Counted from the stretch's first letter, positions 35,250 through 44,475 are shown. The stretch is 64,000 nucleotides of DNA from Comamonas thiooxydans (GCF_000964545.1 NZ_BBVD01000009.1:124001-188000); one strand, 5' to 3'. Numbers and translations: made by a program. Notes: generated by a model not told the origin, from the letters alone.

Positions 35250-36242
35250 TTATTGACCGCGTTGGTAGCGGTTGACGGCCCTATTGTGCTCGTCCAGCGA
35301 GGCGCTGAAATGGCTGGTGCCATCGCCCTTGGCCACGAAGTACAGAGCCTTGGTCTGATCGGGCTGCACGGCCGCCATCAGCGCAGCCTTGCCGGGCATG
35401 GCGATCGGCGTGACGGGCAGGCCCGCACGGGTATAGGTGTTCCAGGGCGTGTCCTCCAGCAGATCACGCTTGCGCAGATTGCCGTCAAAGCTGGCCCCCA
35501 CGCCATAGATGACCGAAGGATCGGTCTGCAGGCGCATGCCTATGCGCAGGCGGTTGGAGAAAACGCCGGCAATCTGTGCGCGGTCTGCGGCGCGGCCGGT
35601 TTCCTTTTCCACGATGCTGGCCAGGATCAGGGCTTCATCGGCGGATTTGAGCGGGGTATTGGCCGCCCGCATGGCCCAGGCATCAGCCAGACGGCGATCC
35701 ATGGCATGCAGCGCACGGCGCAGCACGGCCATGTCCGAGCTGCCCTTGGCGTAGGTATAGGTGTCGGGGAAGAAGCGGCCTTCGGGCGGCACGCCCGCGC
35801 GCTCCAGTGCCGTCATCACGGCCTCGTCGCTGAGCCCTGCGCTGTCTTGCTTGAGGAATTCCTCACGCGCCAGCGCCGCACGCACCTGACGCCAGTTCCA
35901 GCCTTCGACAAGCGTCAGCGCACGCAGGCTTTCCTCGCCACGCGCCAGCTTTTGCAGCAGCACATAGGGCGTGAGCCCCGTGCTCAGTTCGTAGTTGCCA
36001 GCCTTGATGGCGCGGTCCTTGCCAGAGAAGCGAAACCACGCATAGAGCAGGCGCGCATCGGTTTGCACCCCGGCCTTGACCACGTTTTGCGCCACGCCAC
36101 GTGGCGTGGTGCCGGGCTCTATCTCCAGCTCCAGACTGGGTTCGGACAACTGCAGCGGCTGGTTCAGCCACCACCAGGCGCCTCCCGCCGCCAGGGCAGC
36201 CAGAAGCAGCAAAAATATCAGTGCTCGAATAAGGGCACGCAC
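35250..36242 (-). CDS. mltG: Endolytic murein transglycosylase MltG
   Basis: The 330-residue protein begins with a GTG codon and one N-terminal membrane anchor (IFLLLLAALAAGGAWWWL). A LysM-like region (about 40-95) and the YceG catalytic domain follow, with GRFFPDTYTYAKG, ILASIVEKETG (catalytic Glu), RLRIGMRLQTDPSVIYG and NTYTRAGLPVTPI. It cuts nascent glycan strands. Divergent from ygfZ. Confidence 0.96.
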   Translation of the reverse strand: MRALIRALIFLLLLAALAAGGAWWWLNQPLQLSEPSLELEIEPGTTPRGVAQNVVKAGVQTDARLLYAWFRFSGKDRAIKAGNYELSTGLTPYVLLQKLARGEESLRALTLVEGWNWRQVRAALAREEFLKQDSAGLSDEAVMTALERAGVPPEGRFFPDTYTYAKGSSDMAVLRRALHAMDRRLADAWAMRAANTPLKSADEALILASIVEKETGRAADRAQIAGVFSNRLRIGMRLQTDPSVIYGVGASFDGNLRKRDLLEDTPWNTYTRAGLPVTPIAMPGKAALMAAVQPDQTKALYFVAKGDGTSHFSASLDEHNRAVNRYQRGQ

Positions 36243-36286
36243 AAGCTAGATCCATCAGTACACAGAGCGACGATCATAATTCAGCC

Positions 36287-37243
36287 ATGACCCAGCCCAA
36301 GACGCTGCCCCTGAACGGCATTACCCCCATTTCCCACCTTGGTGTCATCCGCGCCGTTGGCGCCGACGCAGCCAGCTTTCTCCATGGCCAGTTGAGCAAC
36401 GATTTCGCGCTGCTCAAGTTCGATCAGGCCCGCCTTGCGGCTTTTTGCACGGCCAAGGGCCGCATGCTGGCCAGCTTTATCGGCTTCAGGCGCAGCGCTG
36501 ATGAAATTGTGCTGATCTGTGACCGCAGCCTGCTAGCCCCCACGCTCAAGCGCCTGTCCATGTTTGTGCTGCGCGCCCAGTGCAAGCTCAGCGATGCAAC
36601 AGCCGACTTTGCTCTCTACGGCCTGGCCGGCCAGGCCGCCGAGCAGCTTGCCGGCAAGAATGCGGCGGCCTGGGCGCTCAAGCAGCAAGGCGATGCCCAT
36701 GTGATCGCGCTCTACCCCGCTGCAGGCAACCAGCGTGCGCTTTGGGTAGGCCCTGCGGGCCAGGCCCCCGAAGGGCAGTTGCTGAGCGAAGACCTCTGGC
36801 AATGGTCCGAAGTCCAGAGCGGCGTGGCCACGCTATCGGCTCCCGTGGTCGATGCCTTTGTGCCCCAGATGCTGAACTACGAATCCCTGGGCGGCGTCAA
36901 CTTCAAGAAGGGCTGCTACCCCGGCCAGGAAGTGGTGGCTCGCAGCCAGTTCCGCGGCACGCTCAAGCGCCGCGCCTATCTGGTTCATGCCGAGCAGGCT
37001 CTGAGCGTCGGCCAGGAAGTCTTCAGCGCCGAAGACCTCGAGCAGGCAACCGGCACCGTGGTGCAGGCAGCAGCAGCTGTGCAAGGCGGCTGGGATGCCA
37101 TCGTCTCGATGCAGATTGCCTCTTCCAGCCGCGACGATCTGTTTGCCCATGCTGCGCTGGCCGAAGGCCAGAGCGCCGATGCGGGCAAGGGCATTGCGCT
37201 GCAGCCCCTGCCCCTGCCCTACGAGCTGCTGGCGGATATCTGA
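36287..37243 (+). CDS. ygfZ: Folate-binding Fe-S cluster maintenance protein YgfZ
   Basis: The 318-residue GcvT-like protein shows the defining K-G-C-Y-x-G-Q-E motif (NFKKGCYPGQEVVAR, about residues 205-219) and a C-terminal barrel. YgfZ uses tetrahydrofolate to support Fe-S enzymes such as MiaB. It has a short divergent promoter region with mltG. Confidence 0.94.
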   Translation: MTQPKTLPLNGITPISHLGVIRAVGADAASFLHGQLSNDFALLKFDQARLAAFCTAKGRMLASFIGFRRSADEIVLICDRSLLAPTLKRLSMFVLRAQCKLSDATADFALYGLAGQAAEQLAGKNAAAWALKQQGDAHVIALYPAAGNQRALWVGPAGQAPEGQLLSEDLWQWSEVQSGVATLSAPVVDAFVPQMLNYESLGGVNFKKGCYPGQEVVARSQFRGTLKRRAYLVHAEQALSVGQEVFSAEDLEQATGTVVQAAAAVQGGWDAIVSMQIASSSRDDLFAHAALAEGQSADAGKGIALQPLPLPYELLADI

Positions 37244-37250
37244 ACGTCTC

Positions 37251-37286
37251 GGGCCCGCACTGCCGCAGGCCTGGCAGTGCGGGCCC
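37251..37286 (+). terminator. Strong hairpin after ygfZ
   Basis: A 14 bp perfect stem, GGGCCCGCACTGCC with GGCAGTGCGGGCCC, lies 8 bases after the ygfZ stop. The following T-run is poor, so termination may be weak or Rho-assisted. Confidence 0.6.
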
Positions 37287-37511
37287 GGCCACCGCTAAAC
37301 TTTACTTGCACCTGGGTCATTATCTTTTCCTCAAAAAGATAGCAGACCCCGAAGGCTGACTCTGCGTTCGCATTGATTCCTCCCACTTGCTGGACGACAA
37401 AGTCCTGCCGGACGGCAGTGGGCTGCGACGCCTCAACGGCCAGACTTTGCTGGAGCCCGCAGCGCAGCTGCAGCGACCGCCTCCACCCGCAGCATTGCCA
37501 GCACCAGCGCC

Positions 37512-37907
37512 GTGCAGCTGGCCCAGCAGACCGTGGCGGCCTGCAGCGCCGACGGCTACAACGTCAGCGCCTCGGTGGTGGACCGCTCGGGCGTGCTGCT
37601 GGCCATGGTGCGTGCCGGTGGGGCAGGTCCTCACACCGCTGAAGCCTCGCGCGCCAAGGCCTTCACCTCTGCCTCGTCGCGCAACCCCACCAGCGGCATC
37701 GCCAAGGCCATTCAGTCCAATCCAGATGCGGCCGGCATGGCGAATATCCCTGGCTTCCTGGTACTAGGTGGCGGCGTGCCCCTGAAGACCGGCAATGAAA
37801 CCATTGGTGCGATTAGTGCGATTGGCGTGGCCGGTGCGCCTGGCGGCTATCTCGACGAAGCCTGCGTTCATAAGGCCATCACCGCGCTGAAGGATCAGCT
37901 GCAGTAA
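37512..37907 (+). CDS. GlcG/HbpS family haem-binding-like protein, 5' end probably damaged
   Basis: From a GTG at 37512 the 131 residues cover most of a GlcG/HbpS (DUF336) domain: GYNVSASVVDRSGVLLAMVR, GPHTAEASRAKAFTSAS, ILGG-like FLVLGGGVPLKTGNETIGA and GAPGGYLDEACVHKAI. Family members usually start with a signal peptide and 20-30 more residues. The same frame stays open upstream (ATASTRSIASTSAV) back to a TGA near 37374 with no start codon, and no hydrophobic leader is seen in other frames. The gene is thus likely truncated at its 5' end or frameshifted. Confidence 0.6.
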   Translation: MQLAQQTVAACSADGYNVSASVVDRSGVLLAMVRAGGAGPHTAEASRAKAFTSASSRNPTSGIAKAIQSNPDAAGMANIPGFLVLGGGVPLKTGNETIGAISAIGVAGAPGGYLDEACVHKAITALKDQLQ

Positions 37908-38054
37908 AGCTGCCGGCACGCAGGCTAGAAAGAACAGGCTTCGAGCCTGCGTGCGGCAAAGCCTGCGAAGCAGGCAGCAGAGCTCTCCCGCCAGCGGGTG
38001 GCCCCCACCTTCAGCCGCCCGGTCACCTCTGCCCCGGACCTCGCCCGAACGGAC
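37908..38054. other. Short gap with a hairpin
   Basis: CGCAGGCT and AGCCTGCG (about 37919-37953) can pair around a 17-base loop after the GlcG-like gene. No T-run follows. Confidence 0.35.
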
Positions 38055-38135
38055 TCAGAAGACCCCGTAGCGATAAGCCACATAGGCAGCCGCCGCCACC
38101 CCGATCAGACAGAGGACGGTCATGATTCTTGCCAT
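38055..38135 (-). CDS. 26-residue small membrane protein
   Basis: An ATG with a strong GAAGGAG upstream opens a 26-codon ORF. The product MARIMTVLCLIGVAAAAYVA ends YRYGVF and is one short membrane helix with an aromatic/basic end. It lies upstream, on the same strand, of the acyltransferase fusion. The strong ribosome binding site and membrane-helix pattern make it a likely overlooked small protein; the function is unknown. Confidence 0.6.
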   Translation of the reverse strand: MARIMTVLCLIGVAAAAYVAYRYGVF

Positions 38136-38212
38136 GGGTGCTCCTTCGCATCAAGCATCAAATCGGGCTTGAACGCCTACAGATAAAGCGCTACAAGCTA
38201 TCAAAAAATGTA

Positions 38213-39070
38213 TCAAAGTACTTTGCACATGGTGATGTGGGGAATGCCGGCCTCCTCATAAGGCTCGCCTACCGGCGTAAAGCCTGCGCGCAAATAGAAG
38301 GCTTCAGCATGGCGCTGCGCGTGCAGCACGATTTCCTTGTCACCGCGATCGCGCGCCGCATCCATCAGGCTCTCGAGCACCATGCGCCCCCAGCGGCCGC
38401 CGCGCACGCTGCGATCCACGGCCATGCGGCCGATACGCCCCACGCCCGGCGCATCGCTGACCAGCCGGCCCGTGGCCACGGGCTGGTTCAAGCCGTTGAA
38501 CAAGACCACATGACGCGCCACAGGGTCGAGCTCGTCGATCTCGATCTCGCGCGGCACGCCCTGCTCGCGCACAAACACGGCCAGGCGCAGGCGCTCGGCG
38601 TCGCGCCCCAGATCGTTCCAGCTGCCCGAGCGCAGCGTGACGACCTCCTGCCCTGCTTCATAGGCCGTGAGCAGATCCCGCATGGCCTGGGGTACGGGCC
38701 TGGGGGTCTGAGTCGCCGCGTCGGCAAACACATAGACCAGCTCCACGGTGTTGAGCAGCTCCATGCCCCGGAAGATGCCTGCCTCGAACTGCAGCGAGGT
38801 ATTGCCCTGTTTAACGCAGCGGATGCCGACATCCAGCACATCGCCCAAAGTGGCCGAGCCGTGATAGACCGTGCTGGCCTTTTTCACAAACAGCTCGCCG
38901 CCCAGCGATGCAAAGCCTGCCTCGTAAGGAATGGCCAGCTGGCGCCAGTAGTTGGTGATGGCCACATCGGCATACATCAGATAGTGGGCATTGAAGACGA
39001 TCTTCTGCGCGTCCACTTCGGCCCAGCGCACCTCGATACGGGTAAAGCTGCGAAAGTCCTGTCGATTCAT
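38213..39070 (-). CDS. Fused YbgC-like thioesterase and GNAT acetyltransferase
   Basis: The 285-residue protein has a hot-dog thioesterase domain (about 5-130; EVRWAEVDAQKIVFNAHYL includes the catalytic Asp of the YbgC type) joined to a GNAT domain (about 145-283; RIGRMAVDRSVRGGRWGRMV is the acetyl-CoA loop). It should hydrolyse short acyl-CoA thioesters and transfer acetyl groups; the substrates are unknown. A GTG at 39079 is an alternative start. Confidence 0.88.
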   Translation of the reverse strand: MNRQDFRSFTRIEVRWAEVDAQKIVFNAHYLMYADVAITNYWRQLAIPYEAGFASLGGELFVKKASTVYHGSATLGDVLDVGIRCVKQGNTSLQFEAGIFRGMELLNTVELVYVFADAATQTPRPVPQAMRDLLTAYEAGQEVVTLRSGSWNDLGRDAERLRLAVFVREQGVPREIEIDELDPVARHVVLFNGLNQPVATGRLVSDAPGVGRIGRMAVDRSVRGGRWGRMVLESLMDAARDRGDKEIVLHAQRHAEAFYLRAGFTPVGEPYEEAGIPHITMCKVL

Positions 39071-39086
39071 GGTTCTCACTCTGGTT

Positions 39087-40067
39087 TCAATTCAATCCAA
39101 ACGCGCCGCGCAAGGCCTGCGCCATGTCACGGTGCGCCTGACGCGCCTCGGCAATCACGCGGCCCATCTTGACGAACTCATGGGTCACGCCCTTGTAGAT
39201 TTCCAGATCCACAGACACGCCTGCCATGCGCAACTTGTCAGCATATTCCACGCCCTCGTCCACAAGGGGATCGCACTCGGCCAGGCCGATCCAGGCGGGT
39301 GCGACATCGTCGACATCGGGGGCCAGCAAAGGAGCGAAGCGCCAATCCTCGCGATCCTGGCGTCTGGCGATATATTGCGCAAAAAACCAGGTGATGGAAG
39401 CTTCTTCAAGAACCAGTCCATGGGCAAAGCGGCGATGGGAGTCGGTATCCTGGTGCGCCGTGGTTCCCGGATAGATCAGCAGCTGCAAGGCAAGCTTGAG
39501 GCCGGTGTTGCGCGCTTCGATGGCACAGGCTGCCGCCAGCGTACCGCCGGCGCTGTCGCCGCCGACAGCCATGCGGCTGCCATCCGCCCCCAGGCTCGCC
39601 GCATGGGTCGTCAGCCACTGCAGCGCATCCCAGGCATCGTTATGTGCAACGGGGAACTGGAACTGCGGCGCCAGGCGGTAGTCCAGCGACACAACCATGC
39701 AACCCGCCAGGTGTGCGAGCTGGCGGCAAAGCTGGTCATGCGTGGCCACGCTGCCTACCGTAAAGCCGCCACCATGCAGATACAGCAGCGCAGGCAAGCC
39801 CGCAGCGGGGGCTTCATCGCGGGTCACAGGAGCATAGAGGCGGGCCGGCAGATTCGCTCCGTCGCGTGAGGGAATCTGCAGGTCCTCCACACGGGGCAAG
39901 GCCTGCTTGGGGATCTCAAGCACGCCGGCGCCAGCTTCATAAGCCGCCTTGGCAGCTTCCGCACCGAGCTGATGCATGGGAGTGCGCGCGGCCCGCTCCA
40001 TGCGGCGCAGCACATCGCGCATGGAGGGTGTCAGACTGGCTGGCAAAGCCGCAGAAGAATCGGACAT
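39087..40067 (-). CDS. HSL-family alpha/beta hydrolase (esterase)
   Basis: From the ATG at 40067 the product has 326 residues with the hormone-sensitive-lipase pattern: oxyanion HGGGF (98-102), nucleophile Ser172 in GDSAGG, acid residue in ECDPLVDEG (about 264-272) and His296 in THEF. It should hydrolyse short- to medium-chain esters. The same frame is open upstream to 40457 with no stop and encodes a membrane-like stretch (see next entry), so the true start is not certain. It follows the thioesterase/GNAT gene region in the same direction. Confidence 0.9.
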   Translation of the reverse strand: MSDSSAALPASLTPSMRDVLRRMERAARTPMHQLGAEAAKAAYEAGAGVLEIPKQALPRVEDLQIPSRDGANLPARLYAPVTRDEAPAAGLPALLYLHGGGFTVGSVATHDQLCRQLAHLAGCMVVSLDYRLAPQFQFPVAHNDAWDALQWLTTHAASLGADGSRMAVGGDSAGGTLAAACAIEARNTGLKLALQLLIYPGTTAHQDTDSHRRFAHGLVLEEASITWFFAQYIARRQDREDWRFAPLLAPDVDDVAPAWIGLAECDPLVDEGVEYADKLRMAGVSVDLEIYKGVTHEFVKMGRVIAEARQAHRDMAQALRGAFGLN

Positions 40068-40457
40068 GATCACGACGGTAAAAAAACACAGGATGGCATT
40101 GTGCGTTGCAACTCCGAAGTCTGCAGGCCAATGCCGACAATTGTTGGTAATCGATACCGTCGCAGACGTTCCAGGGAGCCAGCCCATGACAAGCAGCAGC
40201 ACGGCGGCAGCCGCGGGATCCCGGTGAAGCAGGACCTGCGGCAGGAGCATCCAGACCATCAGTCCGTAGAGCAGGCCCGACATGCCGACATCGTCGCTCA
40301 CCTGAGTCGAGGTGAACCACAACAGCAAAGAGGCCAGAACGGCCAGAGAGCCCATGCAGGGCCTGTGCATCGCGGCTGCCCATTCCGCCCGCCAACACAG
40401 CGGCAAAAAAGCACGCGGCTCCTGCAATTCCTGCGAGTACTGCCTGAGAAGACGCAT
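40068..40457 (-). other. In-frame membrane-like leader upstream of the esterase
   Basis: Thirty-odd codons after an ATG at 40457 (AGGA upstream) the frame encodes two or three hydrophobic segments (GSLAVLASLLLWFTS, LLYGLMVWMLLPQVLL, AAAVLLLVMGWLPG) and continues without a stop into the esterase. It could be an N-terminal membrane domain, or a separate small membrane protein whose stop codon has been lost. I do not recognise it. Confidence 0.4.
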
Positions 40458-40734
40458 GAAGGTGTCCTGTGCCAGATCCTAAGCATCCTGCACACAATGC
40501 ACTCCCCGCTTCAGCCAGTTCAACTGCCATCCGTGGTGGTCGCAATAGAGCGTGTGCAGAAGAGAAGAAGAACTAGCTTGCGCACCAGGTAGGGCTCAGG
40601 GGAATACCGGTCTGCCCCGGCGATGAGTCGCCCACCGCTCCAGGAAGGGCCTTCAGGCGTCCGCCAGGCAGGCATTGGCCCAATGATGGGAAGAACTTCA
40701 GATGTCGCTTTTTAGGCCCTGTAATCCGAATAAC
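40458..40734. other. Gap with nothing recognised
   Basis: No gene is supported between the esterase frame and the Fur-like site. Short open frames here have no domain character. Confidence 0.4.
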
Positions 40735-40761
40735 AAATAAATAACAATCATTCTCAATTAC
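40735..40761 (+). promoter_or_regulatory. Fur box-like site
   Basis: AATAACAATCATTCTCAATT closely resembles bacterial Fur boxes of the AATNATAATCATTCTCATT kind. It lies about 210 bases before the DUF3649-PepSY-DUF3325 genes, which are typical iron-regulated companions of siderophore receptors. Iron repression is therefore likely. Confidence 0.65.
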
Positions 40762-40972
40762 ATCTATACTCGGCTTTACATTTCTTCGCACGCCAGCATG
40801 ATTTCTTGACGCAAGCCAGCCAGCGAATCGACTGCATCGTTTGGTTGTCTGTCATGCTGAGCTCTCCGTATACCTGCTTTTCCTCATCAAGGGTGATTCA
40901 CCCGCGCTTTGTCGTTGCAGCTCCTGTCTGCGGCAATCCTTGCCGCCCAGCTCCAGCGCATCAGGAGGCGGT

Positions 40973-41281
40973 ATGAAAGCCACATCGCCCCTTATTCGCT
41001 ACCGCCTTGCGATTGCCTCGCGCAGTTTGGCTGCCGTCCTTGGAGGCTATGCGCTGGCCGCATTCAGTACTGCTGCCCTGAGTCTGCTGCTGAGTTCGCT
41101 GATGAGTCGCGTGGAGGCGGTGATGACGGCCACCCTGCTGTCCTGGGTCGTCTACGCCATGGCAATTGGCTGGACTTTCTATGCGCGCACAGCCTGGCTT
41201 GCCTGGGCCGGAGTACTTCTTCCGACGCTGTTCTTGGGGGCAGTGATTTACGGAACATCGTGGTGGGGAGTCCAGGCATGA
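40973..41281 (+). CDS. DUF3649 inner membrane protein of an iron-uptake operon
   Basis: An AGGAGG precedes the ATG. The 102-residue protein has three membrane helices (LAAVLGGYALAAFSTAAL, VMTATLLSWVVYAMAIGW and LAWAGVLLPTLFLGAV). DUF3649 proteins sit with PepSY and DUF3325 proteins next to TonB siderophore receptors, as here. Molecular role unknown. Its stop overlaps the next start (ATGA). Confidence 0.82.
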   Translation: MKATSPLIRYRLAIASRSLAAVLGGYALAAFSTAALSLLLSSLMSRVEAVMTATLLSWVVYAMAIGWTFYARTAWLAWAGVLLPTLFLGAVIYGTSWWGVQA

Positions 41282-42972
41282 GCGGCTCTCGAACCACGCA
41301 CCAACCCGAACAGGAAGGTTTTCGCCAGGCCATGTCCTGGCTGCACACCTGGTCGGGCCTGATTCTCGGCTGGCTTCTGTTTGCGATTTTCGTCACCGGC
41401 ACGCTGAGCTTCTTCAAGAACGAATTCAATCTGTGGATGCGACCCGAGCTGCATGGCCTGCCACCGTCCGACAGCGACGTTGCGCAACGCGCCCAGGCGG
41501 CGCTGCACGAGCACGCGCCTGGCGTCAGCAACTTCATCATGCGTCTGCCCGATGAACGTACGCCGGCCGTCAATGTACTGTGGCGCGACAAGCCCAACAG
41601 CCGCTTCGAGACTTTGCTGCTGCACCCGCAAACCGGGGCCGCACTGCAGGCCCGAGAGACCGCTGGCGGAGAATTTTTCTACCGCTTCCATTTCGAGCTT
41701 CGCACCGCTCACAAGGGCCGCTGGACGATCCAGGGCCGCTGGGTGGTGGGCGCGGCGACGCTGATGATGTTCATTGCCTTGCTGACCGGCGTGGTCACGC
41801 ATCGCCGAATCTTCAAGGACTTCTTCACCTTTCGCCCGCGCAAGGGCGGACAGCGCGCCTGGCTGGACGCACACAACGTCTCGGGGGTACTGGTGCTGCC
41901 GTTCTATCTGATGATTACGTTCAGCGGTCTGATGATTTTTCACGCCATGTATATGCCGGCCGGCATAGCCGCCGCCTACCCTGGCGCAAAAGGAACGGAT
42001 TCGCAAAGCTATTTCTCCGAGTTGCAGGGCGATGTTCCCGGTGCGCGCAGCGCCAGGCGTGGCAGCAACGCACAGGCCGAACCCCTGCCCATGCTGGATC
42101 TGGGCCCCATGCTGAGCCAGGCCAGTCAGCTGTGGCGGGGCGGTCGTGTCGGCAGCATCACCGTGCGCAGCGACAGCCAGGGCCCGCTGGTGGAAATCAC
42201 CCGCCACGACGGCGACAGGCTGCAATACGGACCAGCGCGGCTGCGTTTCGATGGCCGCACCGGCCAGCTGCAAACCCAGGTCGATCCGCAAAGCCCGGCC
42301 ATCAAAACCTATGGCGTGCTCTACGGCCTGCATCTGGGACGTTTCGCCGACATCGGGATGCGCTGGGTGCTGTTTGGCTTTGGCGTCATGGGGTCGCTGA
42401 TGATTGCCTCGGGCCTGATACTGTGGTCGGTCAAGCGCCGCGCCCAGGCCCTGCGCAAGACACCTGCCGCCCCCCTGCCCTTTGGCGAACGGCTGGTGGC
42501 AAGTTTCAATATCGGCCTCATGGGCGGTCTGCCGCTGGCGATCGCGGCCTATCTGCTGGCCAACCGGCTGCTGCCATTGGAGATGCCAGGCCGCCCCGAT
42601 GCCGAACTGTCCTGCTTCTTCGGCACCTGGGCGCTGGCCTTGCTACTGGGCCTGATCCGGCCCACGCGCCAAGGATGGGCACTGGTGCTGGGCATGGCCG
42701 CCACCGCATACCTGCTATTGCCTTTGGTCAATGCCTTGACCACTTCAACTCATCTGGGCATCAGCCTGCCGGCCATGGACTGGAGCTGGGCCGGCATGGA
42801 CCTGAGTTTTGCGGCCATGGGGCTGATGCTTGCCGCCCTCACCCGACATCTGCTGCAACGCAAATCCCAGCCTGCAGTCAGACATGCGCTCCCCGCCAAG
42901 GCTGCGACAGCCCCGGGACGCCAGCCCGGCTCCCAAGGGATCCCTGGCGACAACACTGCGCAGGAGGCATAG
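41278..42972 (+). CDS. PepSY-associated membrane protein, probable siderophore/iron reductase partner
   Basis: The 564-residue protein starts with HTWSGLILGWLLFAIFVTGT, the first PepSY-associated helix. It also has helices near 170-200 and 375-400 (GVMGSLMIASGLILWSV), with a large periplasmic part between them, and four more helices at the C-terminus. Conserved histidines in the membrane segments suggest haem or metal handling, as in FegB/PiuB-type proteins. These act in release of iron from ferri-siderophores in the periplasm. Coupled by ATGA overlap to DUF3649. Confidence 0.85.
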   Translation: MSGSRTTHQPEQEGFRQAMSWLHTWSGLILGWLLFAIFVTGTLSFFKNEFNLWMRPELHGLPPSDSDVAQRAQAALHEHAPGVSNFIMRLPDERTPAVNVLWRDKPNSRFETLLLHPQTGAALQARETAGGEFFYRFHFELRTAHKGRWTIQGRWVVGAATLMMFIALLTGVVTHRRIFKDFFTFRPRKGGQRAWLDAHNVSGVLVLPFYLMITFSGLMIFHAMYMPAGIAAAYPGAKGTDSQSYFSELQGDVPGARSARRGSNAQAEPLPMLDLGPMLSQASQLWRGGRVGSITVRSDSQGPLVEITRHDGDRLQYGPARLRFDGRTGQLQTQVDPQSPAIKTYGVLYGLHLGRFADIGMRWVLFGFGVMGSLMIASGLILWSVKRRAQALRKTPAAPLPFGERLVASFNIGLMGGLPLAIAAYLLANRLLPLEMPGRPDAELSCFFGTWALALLLGLIRPTRQGWALVLGMAATAYLLLPLVNALTTSTHLGISLPAMDWSWAGMDLSFAAMGLMLAALTRHLLQRKSQPAVRHALPAKAATAPGRQPGSQGIPGDNTAQEA

Positions 42973-42974
42973 CA

Positions 42975-43334
42975 ATGCTGCTCGACTTTCTGTTGTGCTT
43001 TGCCGCCTGGACGGCTCTTGCCCTGGCCATGGACCGACACCATGAAGACGCTTGGCCGGATATCGATAGTGAAGCTCCCGCCACAGTACTGCGCCGCCAG
43101 CGCCTGTTCCAAGCCGGCTGGATCCTGCTGGCCTTGTCACTGGGCATTGCTCTGGGCTTTCCGGGCGCAACCACCGCAGCCATGTCGGCCACCGTGTGGA
43201 CGGCCGCTCTTTGCCTGGCGGCTCTGGCCGCCACCAGCATGGCGACCTGGCAAGCGCAGCGCCTGCCTCTGTTTGGCTTGATGGCACTGGCACTGGGAAT
43301 ACTGGTTTTTACCTTCGACCGCCTCGGTCCTTGA
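42975..43334 (+). CDS. DUF3325 membrane protein
   Basis: The start follows CAGGAGG. The 119-residue protein has three or four membrane helices; the opening MLLDFLLCFAAWTALALAMDRH with a following histidine pair is typical of DUF3325. It completes the DUF3649-PepSY-DUF3325 trio. Function not established. Confidence 0.8.
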   Translation: MLLDFLLCFAAWTALALAMDRHHEDAWPDIDSEAPATVLRRQRLFQAGWILLALSLGIALGFPGATTAAMSATVWTAALCLAALAATSMATWQAQRLPLFGLMALALGILVFTFDRLGP

Positions 43335-43674
43335 CGGACTGCACCCAGAACCCGCAGGGGCCACGAATCAGAGAGTCGCTGAGCATCAATGGCTGAGAAC
43401 CCAGGCAGCTATTGATGCAACAGGAATCCCGATCATGACCGGGCAAGGACATTGCATGCGCATCGCGATGCAGCAGCCGCCTCGGCCCTTGCATGGCTGG
43501 CCGTGACCAATCGATTGAACAAGAGGTGCAAGGAAAGAGCACAGGGCCATACAAGAGATCAACAGGCGCTCTTTTCTTGGAATCCAGACCGGTGCTTGAG
43601 TCTGGATATCGGGCAGAAGACCTTCACTCGTGCAGAGCAATTCATTCACCTATCCAGCATCCAAGGAGATTTTC
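43335..43674. other. Gap before the DUF4198-like gene
   Basis: No gene is seen. An inverted repeat CCTTGCA (43487-43493) with TGCAAGG (43527-43533) is present; a promoter for the downstream genes may lie here. Confidence 0.4.
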
Positions 43675-44391
43675 ATGCGCAATTTTTATCATCCCATTGC
43701 TCTCGCCACTCTGCTGCTTGCCAGTCTGGGCACAGCCCATGCTCATCAAGTCTGGCTGGAGAACGATGGCGGCCAGGCCCAGTTGTTTTTTGGCGAGTTC
43801 AATGACAACCTGCGCGAGACTTCGCCCGGTGCATTGGACAAATTTCTGGCCACACCCACGCTGGCCCAGCAAACAGCCAGCGGCACGCTGCAACTGAGCG
43901 GCCAGCGAAATGCCACGGGTTTCAGCTACAACGCGGCAAGCCAGGCCCAAACCCTTTTTGCCAGCGCCTCCTATCCCTTGATTGACCGCAGCAAGCGCAA
44001 TGAACCAGCTTTGCTGTGGGTACCTGCGGCCCGCTGGGTAGCAACGCCGACACAGGCCGTAGCCGTCAATGCCCAGGCCCTGGATTTGGTGCCCACGGGC
44101 CAGCAGGGCCAATTCATGGTGAGCTTCAACGGTCAGGCCCTGCCCAAGGCCAAGGTGCAAATCGTCGCCCCCTCGGGCTGGTCGCGCGAGGCGCAAAGCG
44201 ACGAGCAGGGCCGGGTCAACTTTGCCTTGCCCTGGAAGGGCCTGTACGTGGCCGAAGTGCATCACAGCGACAAGCAAGGCGGCGAAGCGCAAGGCAAGCG
44301 CTATGGCGAAGCCAGCTATGTGACCACGTTGAGCTTCAGCGTCAAGGACGGCATGCCATCCCCCGCCCTGCCGTCCGCCATCAAGCCCTGA
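43675..44391 (+). CDS. Exported DUF4198-like protein
   Basis: The ATG follows AAGGAG. The 238-residue product has a signal peptide ending AHA (about 20), directly followed by HQVWLENDGG, the N-terminal His motif of the DUF4198/NikM-like family. An Ig-like C-terminal domain (QALPKAKVQIVAPSG, then EQGRVNFALPWKGLYV) follows. These periplasmic proteins are associated with metal uptake. It lies just upstream of the TonB receptor in the same direction and probably belongs to the same iron regulon. Confidence 0.78.
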   Translation: MRNFYHPIALATLLLASLGTAHAHQVWLENDGGQAQLFFGEFNDNLRETSPGALDKFLATPTLAQQTASGTLQLSGQRNATGFSYNAASQAQTLFASASYPLIDRSKRNEPALLWVPAARWVATPTQAVAVNAQALDLVPTGQQGQFMVSFNGQALPKAKVQIVAPSGWSREAQSDEQGRVNFALPWKGLYVAEVHHSDKQGGEAQGKRYGEASYVTTLSFSVKDGMPSPALPSAIKP

Positions 44392-44475
44392 CGCAGAGCC
44401 TCCCATTCACTCCTGCAACCGCTCCAACCAACCCTGATGGTCATTGTCCGTGACCATCCATTTGACAGCAGCATC

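Noticed and set aside
41580..42972. An alternative plus frame through the PepSY gene
   Set aside because: Only its last 120 codons (42975-43334) are real (DUF3325); the rest is a shadow of the PepSY protein.
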